Position numbers and translations under genes: made by a program. The notes beneath the pieces are model-generated. The model did no database searches, was not told the DNA's origin, and saw only the letters and a program-made list of their open reading frames with translations. From positions 1-33,625 of the forward strand of contig JAUIIB010000031.1 in assembly GCA_030431985.1 (NCBI GenBank): a stretch of 33,625 nucleotides of DNA, in the 5' to 3' direction. Below, in pieces: positions 8,570 through 17,654 of this stretch. Origin of the DNA: Gammaproteobacteria bacterium. Lineage in GTDB: Bacteria; Pseudomonadota; Gammaproteobacteria; Burkholderiales; Nitrosomonadaceae. The first letter of the stretch is position 1. Each line of letters starts with the position of its first letter.

Positions 8570-9820
8570 ATGTTTTCGCAGAAACATACAATTGAGCACG
8601 TTGATCCGGATTTATGGCAAGCCATGTGTGGTGAAGTTCAGCGGCAAGAAGAATATATTGAATTAATCGCCTCAGAGAATTATGCCAGTCCAGCTGTAAT
8701 GCAGGCACAAGGTTCCGTATTGACGAACAAATATGCCGAGGGCTATCCTGGTAAACGCTATTACGGTGGTTGTAATCATGTGGATATCGTAGAACAACTG
8801 GCAATTGATCGTGTTAAAGCTCTGTTCGGTGCCGAATATGTTAATGTTCAACCCCATTCAGGCTCACAAGCGAATGCAGCTGTTTATCTTTGTGCACTCA
8901 AGCCAGGCGATACCTTACTGGGTATGTCTCTGGCACATGGGGGACATTTAACGCACGGAGCAACCGTAAATATGAGTGGCAAGATTTTTAATTCAATTTC
9001 CTATGGACTGCATCCGGAGACCGAGGAGCTTGATTATGATCAGGTTGAAAAATTAGCCCAAGAACATAAGCCGAAGATGATTGTGGCTGGCGCCTCCGCT
9101 TATGCACGTGTCATTGACTGGAAACGTTTTCGTCAAATTGCCAACTCAATTAATGCTTATTTATTTGTCGATATGGCGCACTATGCGGGATTAGTAGCTG
9201 CTGGATTCTACCCAAATCCTGTTGGTATTGCCGATTTTGTAACCAGTACGACACATAAGACGCTGCGTGGTCCTCGTGGAGGCATTATCATGGCCAAACC
9301 TGAACATGAAAAAGCGCTCAATTCTGCAATATTTCCACAGACACAGGGTGGGCCATTGATGCATGTCATCGCGGCCAAAGCCGTTGCTTTTAAAGAAGCT
9401 GCGAGTAAGGATTTTAAGAAATATCAGGAACAGGTCATTGAAAATGCCCGCGTGATGGCGAAGGTTCTCAAACAACGTGGATTACGCATTGTATCTGGAA
9501 AAACGGATTGCCACATGTTTCTCGTTGATTTACAGGCCATTAATCTGACGGGGAAGGAAGCAGAAGCGGCACTTGAACACGCGCACATTACGGTAAACAA
9601 AAATGCTATCCCCAACGATCCACAAAAGCCATTCGTTACCAGCGGCATTCGTATTGGAACGCCAGCAATGACAACGCGTGGATTTAAGGAGATTGAAGCT
9701 GAGCAGCTTGCAAATATGATCGCTGATGTACTTGAAGCACCTGGTGATGCCGCAGTTATTTCTCGAGTTGCCGGTGAGGCAAAAGCACTCTGTGCAAAAT
9801 TTCCTGTCTACGGGAATTAA
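8570..9820 (+). CDS. glyA: Serine hydroxymethyltransferase
   Basis: A 416-residue PLP enzyme that converts serine and tetrahydrofolate to glycine and 5,10-methylene-tetrahydrofolate. The PLP lysine is K230 in [13 protein letters not shown]. The N-terminal [14 protein letters not shown] and the downstream [12 protein letters not shown] substrate regions are intact, as is [11 protein letters not shown]. The length is normal. It starts a plus-strand set glyA-nrdR-ribD, a common arrangement in betaproteobacteria, with 65 bases before nrdR. The serine it uses is made by serC and serA, which are also in this window. Confidence 0.97.
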   Translation: MFSQKHTIEHVDPDLWQAMCGEVQRQEEYIELIASENYASPAVMQAQGSVLTNKYAEGYPGKRYYGGCNHVDIVEQLAIDRVKALFGAEYVNVQPHSGSQANAAVYLCALKPGDTLLGMSLAHGGHLTHGATVNMSGKIFNSISYGLHPETEELDYDQVEKLAQEHKPKMIVAGASAYARVIDWKRFRQIANSINAYLFVDMAHYAGLVAAGFYPNPVGIADFVTSTTHKTLRGPRGGIIMAKPEHEKALNSAIFPQTQGGPLMHVIAAKAVAFKEAASKDFKKYQEQVIENARVMAKVLKQRGLRIVSGKTDCHMFLVDLQAINLTGKEAEAALEHAHITVNKNAIPNDPQKPFVTSGIRIGTPAMTTRGFKEIEAEQLANMIADVLEAPGDAAVISRVAGEAKALCAKFPVYGN

Positions 9821-9885
9821 CGTAAATCTTGCTAGACATGTTGAAGAGCAAGCCCAACAGTGTTAACTGACAGGAAAACGCGGTT

Positions 9886-10359
9886 ATGAAATGTCCTTTT
9901 TGTAACGCGGAAGATACAAATGTAATTGATTCGCGCGTTAGCGAAGAAGGCAATCGCATCCGGCGTAGACGGCGTTGTCCAGCTTGCGATAAACGCTTTA
10001 CCACTTATGAAACTGTAGAGTTGAGGTTGCCTCAGGTCGTAAAACACGATGGTACAAGAACCGAGTTCGATCGTAATAAACTGTTAACTGGATTTAAACG
10101 TGCGCTGCATAAACGTCCAGTACCTACTGACTATGTTGATGCAGCTATTGACCGTATCGTGCAGAAACTCCTGAGCTTGGGAGAGCGAGAAGTGTCTTCT
10201 CGAAGCATCGGGGAAAGTGTAATGCATGAACTCTACAGGCTTGATAAGGTGGCCTATATTCGTTTTGCATCGGTGTATAAAAGTTTCCAAGACGTCGATG
10301 ATTTTCGCAATGCGATTCGTGAAGTAAATCAAGTAGATGATAATAATAATCTGACCTAG
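9886..10359 (+). CDS. nrdR: Transcriptional repressor NrdR of ribonucleotide reductase genes
   Basis: A 157-residue regulator with an N-terminal zinc ribbon (C3, C6, C31, C34; CPFC and CPAC) next to a basic RIRRRRR stretch, then an ATP-cone domain (about 49-139) that senses ATP/dATP. The length is standard. NrdR binds paired NrdR boxes before nrd operons; none was looked for outside this window. AGGAAA lies upstream of the ATG. It is placed between glyA and ribD as in many proteobacteria. Confidence 0.97.
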   Translation: MKCPFCNAEDTNVIDSRVSEEGNRIRRRRRCPACDKRFTTYETVELRLPQVVKHDGTRTEFDRNKLLTGFKRALHKRPVPTDYVDAAIDRIVQKLLSLGEREVSSRSIGESVMHELYRLDKVAYIRFASVYKSFQDVDDFRNAIREVNQVDDNNNLT

Positions 10360-10447
10360 ATAGTGAGCCAACCTGAGTTGTTGGCTTGGCAAACGTCTAA
10401 GAATAAGTCGTAGTGTATACAGAAGGCAGTTAATAAGGGGATTCAAG

Positions 10448-11536
10448 ATGTTCTCTGCTTCTGATCATAAGTATATGGCGCAGGCCCTGAGATTGGCGGA
10501 AAAAGGGCTGTATACGACATCACCGAACCCGCGTGTTGGCTGCGTCATTGTTCAGAACGACCAAGTTGTGGGCAATGGTTGGCATGAAAAAGCGGGACAA
10601 CCGCACGCTGAAATTAACGCATTGTTAATGGCAGGTGATCGGGCACGTAACGCTACAGTTTATGTAACGTTGGAACCATGCAGCCATCACGGACGCACTC
10701 CACCGTGTGTTGAGGCATTAATCAGGGCAACCGTATCCCGTGTAGTAATTGCTATGGAGGACCCTAATCCACTGGTGCTAGGTAGTGGTATTGAAACTCT
10801 GAAAAATGCCGGTATTACCGTTCAGACCGGATTATTGCAGGATCAGGCGCACGCGCTAAATCCTGGTTTTGTAAAACGTATGCGTTATGGTAGGCCGTGG
10901 GTACGGTTAAAAACTGCTGTAAGCCTTGACGGTAAAACAGCATTGCGCAACGGGTCGAGTCAGTGGATTACCGGTGAAGCGGCACGCAAAGACGGCCATC
11001 GTTGGCGGGCGCGTTCCTGTGCCATCATGACGGGTATCGGCACTGTGCTTGCCGATGACGCTCAACTGACCGTACGTCATCTTCCAGTCGCACGGCAACC
11101 AAAAAAAATCATTATCGATAATCGCTTACAAATTCCGTTAGATGCCGAAATATTGCAAGGTGAAACGGTGTTTATTTTTACCGCAGCTCACGATCAAGCT
11201 CAGAAAATTGAAGCGTTCGAGAAAACAGGCACTCAGGTCGTTGTTTTCGAAGCGCCAGATCAGGAGCGTGTTAATCTGAACCATATGATGACATCTTTGG
11301 CAAAGCTGTCGTTAAATGAAATTCTTGTCGAAGCAGGAAGTAGTCTGGGGGGAGCATTGATTCAGGCAGGTCTGGTTGATGAATTGATCGTCTATATGGC
11401 GCCGAGTATTTTAGGCACCGGTGCGCGGGATATGTTTCAACTACCTGAATTGGTTGATCTGACACAAAAAAATACTTTGAATATTCAGGATGTGCGTATG
11501 ATCGGAAACGATATCCGCATTGTTGCGTTGCTGTAA
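10448..11536 (+). CDS. ribD: Bifunctional riboflavin biosynthesis deaminase/reductase RibD
   Basis: A 362-residue enzyme for two steps of riboflavin synthesis. The N-terminal cytidine-deaminase-like domain has the zinc ligands and catalytic glutamate (H53-A-E55, then PCSHHGRTPPC with C78 and C87). The C-terminal NADPH-dependent reductase begins near 147 (RPWVRLKTAVSLDGK). Both halves are intact. A strong AAGGGG Shine-Dalgarno precedes the ATG. It is the last gene of the glyA-nrdR-ribD set; the next gene is convergent. Confidence 0.96.
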   Translation: MFSASDHKYMAQALRLAEKGLYTTSPNPRVGCVIVQNDQVVGNGWHEKAGQPHAEINALLMAGDRARNATVYVTLEPCSHHGRTPPCVEALIRATVSRVVIAMEDPNPLVLGSGIETLKNAGITVQTGLLQDQAHALNPGFVKRMRYGRPWVRLKTAVSLDGKTALRNGSSQWITGEAARKDGHRWRARSCAIMTGIGTVLADDAQLTVRHLPVARQPKKIIIDNRLQIPLDAEILQGETVFIFTAAHDQAQKIEAFEKTGTQVVVFEAPDQERVNLNHMMTSLAKLSLNEILVEAGSSLGGALIQAGLVDELIVYMAPSILGTGARDMFQLPELVDLTQKNTLNIQDVRMIGNDIRIVALL

Positions 11537-11575
11537 TGTTATTATTTTGGGTTGATTGAAACAGTACTTTATGCA

Positions 11576-11607
11576 AATGCTATTGATGCAGAAAATTGCA
11601 TAGTATT
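11576..11607. terminator. Possible bidirectional hairpin between ribD and asnB
   Basis: ATGCA (11586-11590) pairs with TGCAT (11597-11601) over a 6-base loop, and AATGCT (11576-11581) can extend the stem with AGTATT (11602-11607) with one G-T pair and a small internal loop. It sits between convergent genes but lacks a strong T-run. Confidence 0.25.
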
Positions 11608-11611
11608 GTTA

Positions 11612-13543
11612 TCATGCGGCCTGTTTTCCTTCATAAACAAAACGTCCCTCACCCTTGACAATATTGCGTACGAACGATTCAAACATAAGTAAAGTCCAGA
11701 GCGGCGCGCTGTAGTCCCGCTTGCCGGATTGGTGGTGGTCAACCAGTTCTTCAAGAAAAGCGCGGTTAAAGATGCCGGTTTCCGCCAGTACCGGTCCCAA
11801 TACGGCATCACGTACACGTTGGCGCAATGGTCCGCGAAACCAGTCGGCAAGCGGTATGGAGAATCCCATTTTATTACGATAGAGAATATTGTTGGATAAG
11901 TGAGGTTCAAGTGACTTTTTGAAAATATATTTGCCCTCACCATCCTTGAGTTTTATCGAGGCCGGTAGTGAGGATACCCATTCGACAAATTCATGATCGA
12001 GCAGCGGTACCCTGACCTCGAGCGCATGTGCCATACTAGCACGATCAACTTTGGTTAGGATGTCGCCGACGAGATAGGTTTTCATGTCGAGATATTGCAC
12101 GCGCGACAAAGGATCGTCTGTCGGACACTGGTCGGCGTAGGCACGCAGTACATCGACGGCCTGATGGCTTTGTAAGTCGGTTTTGAATGATGGTGCGAAC
12201 AGGCGCTGGCGCATGGCGTCGCTCATAATCGAGACGCTGTGAAAATAGCCTTCAACCGCGTCGCGCGCGAGGGCTTCGAAAGTGGCCTTGGCGCGGAACA
12301 TGCGCGGTGCCCAGTCAGCTTTAGGGTAAACATGACCGAGAAGGCCAAATAGCGGCTTGCGGATGGATAATGGCAGTGTGTTGCGCATTTTTTCCTCAAG
12401 CATATGCCAGCGATAGCGCCGGTAACCGGCAAAATTCTCGTCGCCGCCGTCGCCGGACAGTACGACGGTGACGCGTTCTCGCGCGAGTTCACAAACCCGG
12501 TAAGTTGGCAGCGCGGAGCTATCGGCGTAGGGTTCGTCGTAGAGCAGTGCCAGTTTATCGATGAGATCGAAATCGTCGTGTTCGACCTGCTGGACATGAT
12601 GATTGGTGTGGTATCGGTCGGCCACTTCCTGTGCATAGCGCGATTCATTAAATGCTGGGTCACCAAACGATATTGAGCAGGTGTTGACGGGTTCGTTCAT
12701 AACGCCACTCATCATCGCCACTACCGCACTTGAATCAACACCGCCGGAGAGAAATGCGCCGAGTGGGACTTCGGTCATCAGATGGATATCGACCGATTCG
12801 CGTAATTTGGCGATCAGTCCTTCCTGTGCTTCCGATTCATTGATGGTGTCTTGTCGGTTAAATGGGACGTCCCAGTATTGTTTAGGTTGCAAATTAGATT
12901 GTCCGTGCTGGACTTTCAGCATAAACCCGGGCGACAATTTTTTGGCTTGTTTGAAAATAGTTTTCGGCTCCGGAATATAGCCGTAGGCGAAATAGTCTTC
13001 GATTGCACACGGGTCCATGTCTCGATTGAGTTCCGGATGCTCGATCAAACCCTTGAGTTCGGATGAGAATATAAACTGGCCGTTATCCAGCAAGGCGTAG
13101 TATAGTGGTTTGATGCCGAGACGGTCGCGCGCCAAGAATAATGTTTGTTGATTGCGATCCCATAGGCCGAAAGCAAACATACCGCGGAAATGATTGACAC
13201 ACTGCTCGCCCCATTCTTCCCAGGCATGAACAATGACTTCAGTATCGCAATGTGTTTTGAACTGGTGACCAGCTTCAGTTAATTGCTTTGCAAGCTTCTG
13301 AAAATTATAAATTTCGCCATTGAATACAACGACAACGCTGCCGTCTTCGTTAAATAGCGGTTGATGTCCGCTGGCAACGTCCATGATGGAAAGGCGGCGA
13401 TGGCCGAGACCGACGCCGGGTTCGGTATAGACTTCACCTTCATCGGGACCACGGTGTACTTGGGTTTGATTCATCCGCTCAAGCAACTGCCGGTCGACTG
13501 TATTGTTTCCATGCGTATCAAACAGGCCTACTATTCCACACAT
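11612..13543 (-). CDS. Asparagine synthetase-type amidotransferase of the exosortase A (XrtA/PEP-CTERM) class
   Basis: A 643-residue glutamine-hydrolysing enzyme. The N-terminal class II glutaminase begins with MCGIVGLFD (C2 nucleophile once Met is removed) and keeps RGPDEGE, RLSIMD and NGEIYN. The C-terminal ATP-pyrophosphatase domain carries the P-loop SGGVDSS (266-272). Overall wording matches the TIGR03108 amidotransferases that accompany exosortase A and exopolysaccharide genes, not housekeeping AsnB. In that setting it may amidate a sugar or peptide component rather than make free asparagine. No exosortase or glycosyltransferase lies in this window, so it is an isolated member. The gene looks richer in G+C than its neighbours by eye (not computed). 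Divergent from the pseudo-CysN/CysC gene. Confidence 0.85.
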   Translation of the reverse strand: MCGIVGLFDTHGNNTVDRQLLERMNQTQVHRGPDEGEVYTEPGVGLGHRRLSIMDVASGHQPLFNEDGSVVVVFNGEIYNFQKLAKQLTEAGHQFKTHCDTEVIVHAWEEWGEQCVNHFRGMFAFGLWDRNQQTLFLARDRLGIKPLYYALLDNGQFIFSSELKGLIEHPELNRDMDPCAIEDYFAYGYIPEPKTIFKQAKKLSPGFMLKVQHGQSNLQPKQYWDVPFNRQDTINESEAQEGLIAKLRESVDIHLMTEVPLGAFLSGGVDSSAVVAMMSGVMNEPVNTCSISFGDPAFNESRYAQEVADRYHTNHHVQQVEHDDFDLIDKLALLYDEPYADSSALPTYRVCELARERVTVVLSGDGGDENFAGYRRYRWHMLEEKMRNTLPLSIRKPLFGLLGHVYPKADWAPRMFRAKATFEALARDAVEGYFHSVSIMSDAMRQRLFAPSFKTDLQSHQAVDVLRAYADQCPTDDPLSRVQYLDMKTYLVGDILTKVDRASMAHALEVRVPLLDHEFVEWVSSLPASIKLKDGEGKYIFKKSLEPHLSNNILYRNKMGFSIPLADWFRGPLRQRVRDAVLGPVLAETGIFNRAFLEELVDHHQSGKRDYSAPLWTLLMFESFVRNIVKGEGRFVYEGKQAA

Positions 13544-13755
13544 AGTTGTTCGCTCACTAAATTGGTTATCTCAAAAGGGTTGATTGCCTATGGTATTAAA
13601 AACATGCTTTAATCCGAGACTGCTGCCAGCTGCGTATTTTACGCAAGATTTTTTTCTGTCTCCAGGAAATTCTACAGCGCAGTTAGCAAATGATATCCTG
13701 TAATTTTGAATTTAAAGTGTTGAAAGAATCATAGATTATGCGTTCAGATTATTGT

Positions 13756-13786
13756 TTGGTGTGCGGATAGGCAAGGCTAATATAAT
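13756..13786 (+). promoter_or_regulatory. Possible promoter of the CysN-CysC fusion gene
   Basis: TTGGTG (13756-13761) is followed after 16 bases by TAATAT (13778-13783), which overlaps a perfect TATAAT (13781-13786). Predicted leader is about 50 bases. The remaining 299-base gap to asnB holds a short GCGTA-TTT-TACGC inverted repeat (13632-13644) and nothing else recognisable. Confidence 0.4.
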
Positions 13787-13842
13787 GTAACCAATGTACA
13801 GCCGTAATACAAACGTAAGTTAACAAGATAGGAAAAGACAGT

Positions 13843-15585
13843 GTGATTTCAAATAATCGGAATGCAGCAATAATCCGTGTCGCTTTACTACATGATGATT
13901 GTGAAACATTAAACGGCTTTCTCGACAATCAATACGGCGTCCAAATTAAGGGTCGATATGTAATTGATGATGTCCGTTATTGTTATGCCACAAAAAAGCA
14001 GCATTACATTTTTACAGCACCATCGGGTGATGTCGGGCAATATAGCCGTAATTGGATTTTGGCGACATCAATTGCAGATGTGGCTGTAATTCGCTTTAAT
14101 GTTCATCAAGGACTGTATCCCCAGATGCGTTTTAATTGTTATTTTGCCGCAATTCTAGGGATACGACATATTATATTGGTAGTGGACGGTATAAATAATA
14201 CAGATGCAAATGTAAAGCAGTACGAAACGGCAGTAGAGGGGTTTTACGCTGTTGCGAAGGAGATGGGGTTTGCTACCAGCCATGTAATAAAGTCATCAGT
14301 TCCAAAGAAAAGTGATGCAGTACAGGATGCCGCAACTGCATCGGTAGATGAGCGTGCTACCTTGATAGATGTGTTGGATACACTCGATTTATTTAATTCT
14401 AACCAATGCAGTACGTTGAGTATGGCAGTACATTACCGGAATCAGCGCCGTAGCAGTGACTGCCGGATATACGGAAAAATTATTACGGGTACGCTGCATA
14501 AAGACGATTTACTGGAGTTGTTGCCAGCAAAGATTCAGACCCGAGCTGTAACTATCTGTGACGGTAGTCACGAGACCGCTGCAGTTACAGGTGGTGCCAT
14601 TTCGGTTGTACTACAGGGCGATATGGATATCAACTGCGGCGATGTTCTGGCGACGGGCGGTCATGCGCTAGGGGTTGCCGATCAGTTTGAAGCTAATTTG
14701 GTGTGGCTAAGTGAACGGGCGTTGGTACCGGGGCGACAATTTCAAATGATATTGAGTAATCGAGAAGCCAGTGCAGCGGTAACCGGGATTAAATATCATA
14801 TGGATATGACTTCCAGTGCGCACTTGGCGACCCGCAAGCTAAACCAGGGTGAGATTGCCAGAGTAAATTTGTATACGAATGAACCGCTAGCGTTTGAACA
14901 CAATGGTCGGCTGCGGAGTCTAAATGGTTTTTTGTTAATTGACAAAATGTCAGGTGAACTGGCCGGAGCGGGGATGATCGACTTCGCCCTACGGCGTGCC
15001 ACCAATATCAAGTGGCAGGCATTGACGATTGACAAGGCAACACGTGCGGTGCAAAAAAGCCAAACGCCTCAGTGTATCTGGTTTACCGGCTTGTCTGGGT
15101 CGGGTAAATCGACCATTGCAAATCAGCTGGAAAAGCAATTTCATCAGAACGGCTGTCACACATATCTATTGGATGGCGATAATGTAAGGCATGGGTTATG
15201 TCGTGATCTGGGGTTTACCGAGGCCGATCGAGTTGAAAATATTCGTCGTGTCTCCGAAGTCGCGAAGCTTATGGTTGATGCGGGATTAATAGTGCTGGTC
15301 AGTTTTATTTCACCATTCCGCAGCGAAAGGCGTTTAGCGCGTGAATTGTTTGCTGCAGGCGAATTTGTTGAGGTATTTGTCGATACCGATCTTGAAGAAT
15401 GCGAGCGCCGTGATATTAAAGGGTTGTACGCTAAAGCACGTAACGGAATGCTAAAAAATTTTACCGGTATTGATAGTCCGTACGAACCGCCTGAAGCGCC
15501 GGAAATACATATTCAAACGGCCTCAATGACTCCACAACAGGCTGTTGAGCAGATATTGAAGCAGCTAAAAGCAATTAACCATTAA
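13843..15585 (+). CDS. CysN-CysC fusion: degenerate (pseudo-GTPase) CysN half fused to intact APS kinase
   Basis: A 580-residue fusion. Residues 1-400 follow the CysN plan (GTPase, then two beta-barrel domains; the later part, with [13 protein letters not shown] and [10 protein letters not shown], aligns well). The GTPase is disabled on sight: the P-loop DDGKST of CysN is DDCET here (18-22, Lys to Glu), the DTPGH switch is APSGD (59-63), NKMD is replaced by VDGIN (114-118), and the switch I region is shortened. The C-terminal APS kinase (about 405-580) looks complete: P-loop GLSGSGKST (416-424), [32 protein letters not shown] and FTGIDSPYE. It should phosphorylate APS to PAPS. No cysD is adjacent, so it is not a standard ATP sulfurylase. 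GTG start is chosen because AGGAA (13830-13834) lies 8 bases upstream. The next gene begins 13 bases after its stop. Confidence 0.85.
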   Translation: MISNNRNAAIIRVALLHDDCETLNGFLDNQYGVQIKGRYVIDDVRYCYATKKQHYIFTAPSGDVGQYSRNWILATSIADVAVIRFNVHQGLYPQMRFNCYFAAILGIRHIILVVDGINNTDANVKQYETAVEGFYAVAKEMGFATSHVIKSSVPKKSDAVQDAATASVDERATLIDVLDTLDLFNSNQCSTLSMAVHYRNQRRSSDCRIYGKIITGTLHKDDLLELLPAKIQTRAVTICDGSHETAAVTGGAISVVLQGDMDINCGDVLATGGHALGVADQFEANLVWLSERALVPGRQFQMILSNREASAAVTGIKYHMDMTSSAHLATRKLNQGEIARVNLYTNEPLAFEHNGRLRSLNGFLLIDKMSGELAGAGMIDFALRRATNIKWQALTIDKATRAVQKSQTPQCIWFTGLSGSGKSTIANQLEKQFHQNGCHTYLLDGDNVRHGLCRDLGFTEADRVENIRRVSEVAKLMVDAGLIVLVSFISPFRSERRLARELFAAGEFVEVFVDTDLEECERRDIKGLYAKARNGMLKNFTGIDSPYEPPEAPEIHIQTASMTPQQAVEQILKQLKAINH

Positions 15586-15598
15586 TTACCAATAAACA

Positions 15599-16579
15599 AT
15601 GAACTATATCGATGTCTTTAACGGCGACGCTGACGGTATCTGTGCATTAATACAGTTACGTAGAACCAATCCGCAAGACGCACAGCTGGTGACGGGTGTG
15701 AAGCGCGACATTGAATTGCTTAGTCGTATCAGCGCCACGCCGGACGATCATATTAGCGTGCTGGACATTTCATTCGATAAGAACCGTAGGGATGCTTTGA
15801 GGCTGTTGGAGCAAGGTGCATCAATCGATTATTTCGACCATCATTACCAGGGTACTCCGGTTAACCATTCCAGGTTAAATACCGTTATTGACGACCAGTC
15901 GTCATCGATATGCACCGGCCTGCTTGTCGACCGGTATATTGGTGGCCGGTTCCGGGCCTGGGCGCTGGTTGCCGCATTCGGAGATAATCTGAATACTGTT
16001 GCCATGGCGCTGGGCGAAGCGTCGGGTTTCGATAGACAGTCATTGCAAACCCTTCAGCACCTAGGTATATATATCAATTATAACGGTTACGGTAAAAACC
16101 TGTCCGACCTGTTTTATCATCCCGATGTGTTGTATCAGCGTCTGCAGCCCTATGATTCACCATTTGATTTTATTCAACAAAACACGGAGATTTATAGCAC
16201 GCTAGAGACTGGCTATCGTGACGATATTGCAAAAGCAGAGGGCGCTTCACTGGTGTCTGAATTGCCAGATTCTGCTGTAGTGCAGCTTGATAACGAAAAA
16301 TGGGCACGCCGGGTCAATGGCGTTTACATCAATGCATTGGCGAATCGCTATCCCGATCGTGCACATGCTGTGATTACTGAAGGTGACGGAAATGTGTGTA
16401 CCGTCAGCATTCGCGCGCCATTAAAACGAAAGTCTTTGCCGGCTGACGAACTGGCACGCCAGTTCGTAACGGGTGGAGGCAGGAAGGGTGCTGCGGGTAT
16501 TAATGCATTACCAGGCGACCAGATTACTCAGTTTATTGATGCATTTAATGCGCACTTTTCATCTGTTGCAGAAGGGTAA
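15599..16579 (+). CDS. DHH-family phosphoesterase (possible PAP/oligonucleotide phosphatase)
   Basis: A 326-residue protein with the DHH catalytic pattern: FNGDADGICA (7-16, metal ligands D10 and D12), VLDISFD (D56), and DHH at 80-82. The C-terminal DHHA1-type substrate-binding motif is GGGRKGAAG (292-300). Relatives include NrnA/pAp phosphatases and RecJ; at this size it is not RecJ. It starts 13 bases after the APS-kinase fusion with no clear Shine-Dalgarno, so translation may be coupled. Position next to a PAPS-making enzyme suggests removal of 3'-phosphoadenosine 5'-phosphate, but that is inference from context. The neighbour downstream is convergent tyrA. Confidence 0.85.
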   Translation: MNYIDVFNGDADGICALIQLRRTNPQDAQLVTGVKRDIELLSRISATPDDHISVLDISFDKNRRDALRLLEQGASIDYFDHHYQGTPVNHSRLNTVIDDQSSSICTGLLVDRYIGGRFRAWALVAAFGDNLNTVAMALGEASGFDRQSLQTLQHLGIYINYNGYGKNLSDLFYHPDVLYQRLQPYDSPFDFIQQNTEIYSTLETGYRDDIAKAEGASLVSELPDSAVVQLDNEKWARRVNGVYINALANRYPDRAHAVITEGDGNVCTVSIRAPLKRKSLPADELARQFVTGGGRKGAAGINALPGDQITQFIDAFNAHFSSVAEG

Positions 16580-16764
16580 GGCAGTAGCGAATCCAGGATG
16601 GAATCCGTGAGTTTTTTAGTCCGAATCGTATGAGTTGGGCGGGCTGGTTGGTGGTTTGAAGATATGTTTTGTAGTTAAGTGTTTAATCTACATTGAGTGA
16701 AAATAAGATAAAAGTGACAGCTTAAAAGGAATGCAAGAAAAGCCTGATAGCCGATTAAACATAT

Positions 16765-17646
16765 TTATTCGTTACGTTTTAACCAATCTTCTCTCATGCT
16801 CCGGGCCTTGAAAAAAGCTTGTTCTAGTCCTGCTTTATCTCCATTTTTCAAGATGTTCTGCAAATGATTTAATTCATCTTGATAGGCCGCCATTTGCTTC
16901 ATCAACGCATCGCGATTGGCGAGGCAGATATCGCGCCACATTTCCGGCGAACTGCTGGCGATGCGGGTAAAGTCTCGAAAGCCACTGCCAGCGAAGCGTA
17001 GCAGATCTTCGGGACGATCTGTGCTGTTACGCAGATGATTCATTAGTGCAAATGCCAGTATGTGTGGCAGATGGCTGGTTGCGGCAAGAATTTCATCATG
17101 TTCATCGATACCCATTTGGGATACTTTTGCACCACAGGCTTGCCACAATACGACTGATTTTTCGATGGCCTCTGCACTGGTTTCTTCAATCGGCGTAAGA
17201 ATCACATGTTTGTCAGTGTACAGATCGGCCTGTGCGGCGAGTACACCACTGTGTTCGGCACCGGCAATCGGATGACCCGGTACGAAGTTCCTCAGGTTTT
17301 TACCCAAATAGTTGCGTGCGGCGGCAACTGTATCACGCTTGGTGCTTCCGGCATCGCAGACAATAGTGTCATGTTGTAAATGTGGAGCGATTTGTTTCAT
17401 TATCGTCTCAGTCTGCCCGACTGGCATCGCCAATAGAACAAAGTCGGCATCGCTCAATGCGGATTGACTGCTATCGGCAATTTCATCGATGATGCCTCGT
17501 TCCAGTGCGCGTTGCATGTTCTCCCGGCCGCGACCAATGCCGCTGATATGTCCGACGGCGTCTGCCTTGCGTAACGCGCATGCAAAAGAGCCACCAATCA
17601 GGCCGACACCGATGATAACCAGTTTTTTGAGTATGATTTGCGGCAT
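16765..17646 (-). CDS. tyrA: Prephenate dehydrogenase
   Basis: A 293-residue enzyme that oxidatively decarboxylates prephenate to 4-hydroxyphenylpyruvate for tyrosine. The nucleotide-binding motif GVGLIGG is at 13-19, and the TyrA signatures DAGSTK and GHPIAGAEHSG follow. It has no fused chorismate mutase and no C-terminal ACT domain. The frame stays open further upstream to 17760, but that would overlap the DAHP synthase gene by 106 bases; ATG at 17646, 8 bases after that gene's stop, puts the Rossmann loop at the usual place. It is the last gene of the minus-strand operon. Confidence 0.94.
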   Translation of the reverse strand: MPQIILKKLVIIGVGLIGGSFACALRKADAVGHISGIGRGRENMQRALERGIIDEIADSSQSALSDADFVLLAMPVGQTETIMKQIAPHLQHDTIVCDAGSTKRDTVAAARNYLGKNLRNFVPGHPIAGAEHSGVLAAQADLYTDKHVILTPIEETSAEAIEKSVVLWQACGAKVSQMGIDEHDEILAATSHLPHILAFALMNHLRNSTDRPEDLLRFAGSGFRDFTRIASSSPEMWRDICLANRDALMKQMAAYQDELNHLQNILKNGDKAGLEQAFFKARSMREDWLKRNE

Positions 17647-17654
17647 TGTTGGTT

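Noticed and set aside
10084..10446. 120-residue minus-strand open frame over nrdR
   Set aside because: It mostly overlaps the conserved NrdR ATP-cone on the other strand and has no recognisable domain.
12223..12666. 147-residue minus-strand open frame inside asnB
   Set aside because: It is another frame of the same strand within a well-conserved synthetase gene, and its product resembles no family.
13843..15585. Standard sulfate adenylyltransferase subunit 1 (CysN) or functional CysNC
   Set aside because: The nucleotide-binding motifs of the GTPase are lost and there is no cysD next to it.
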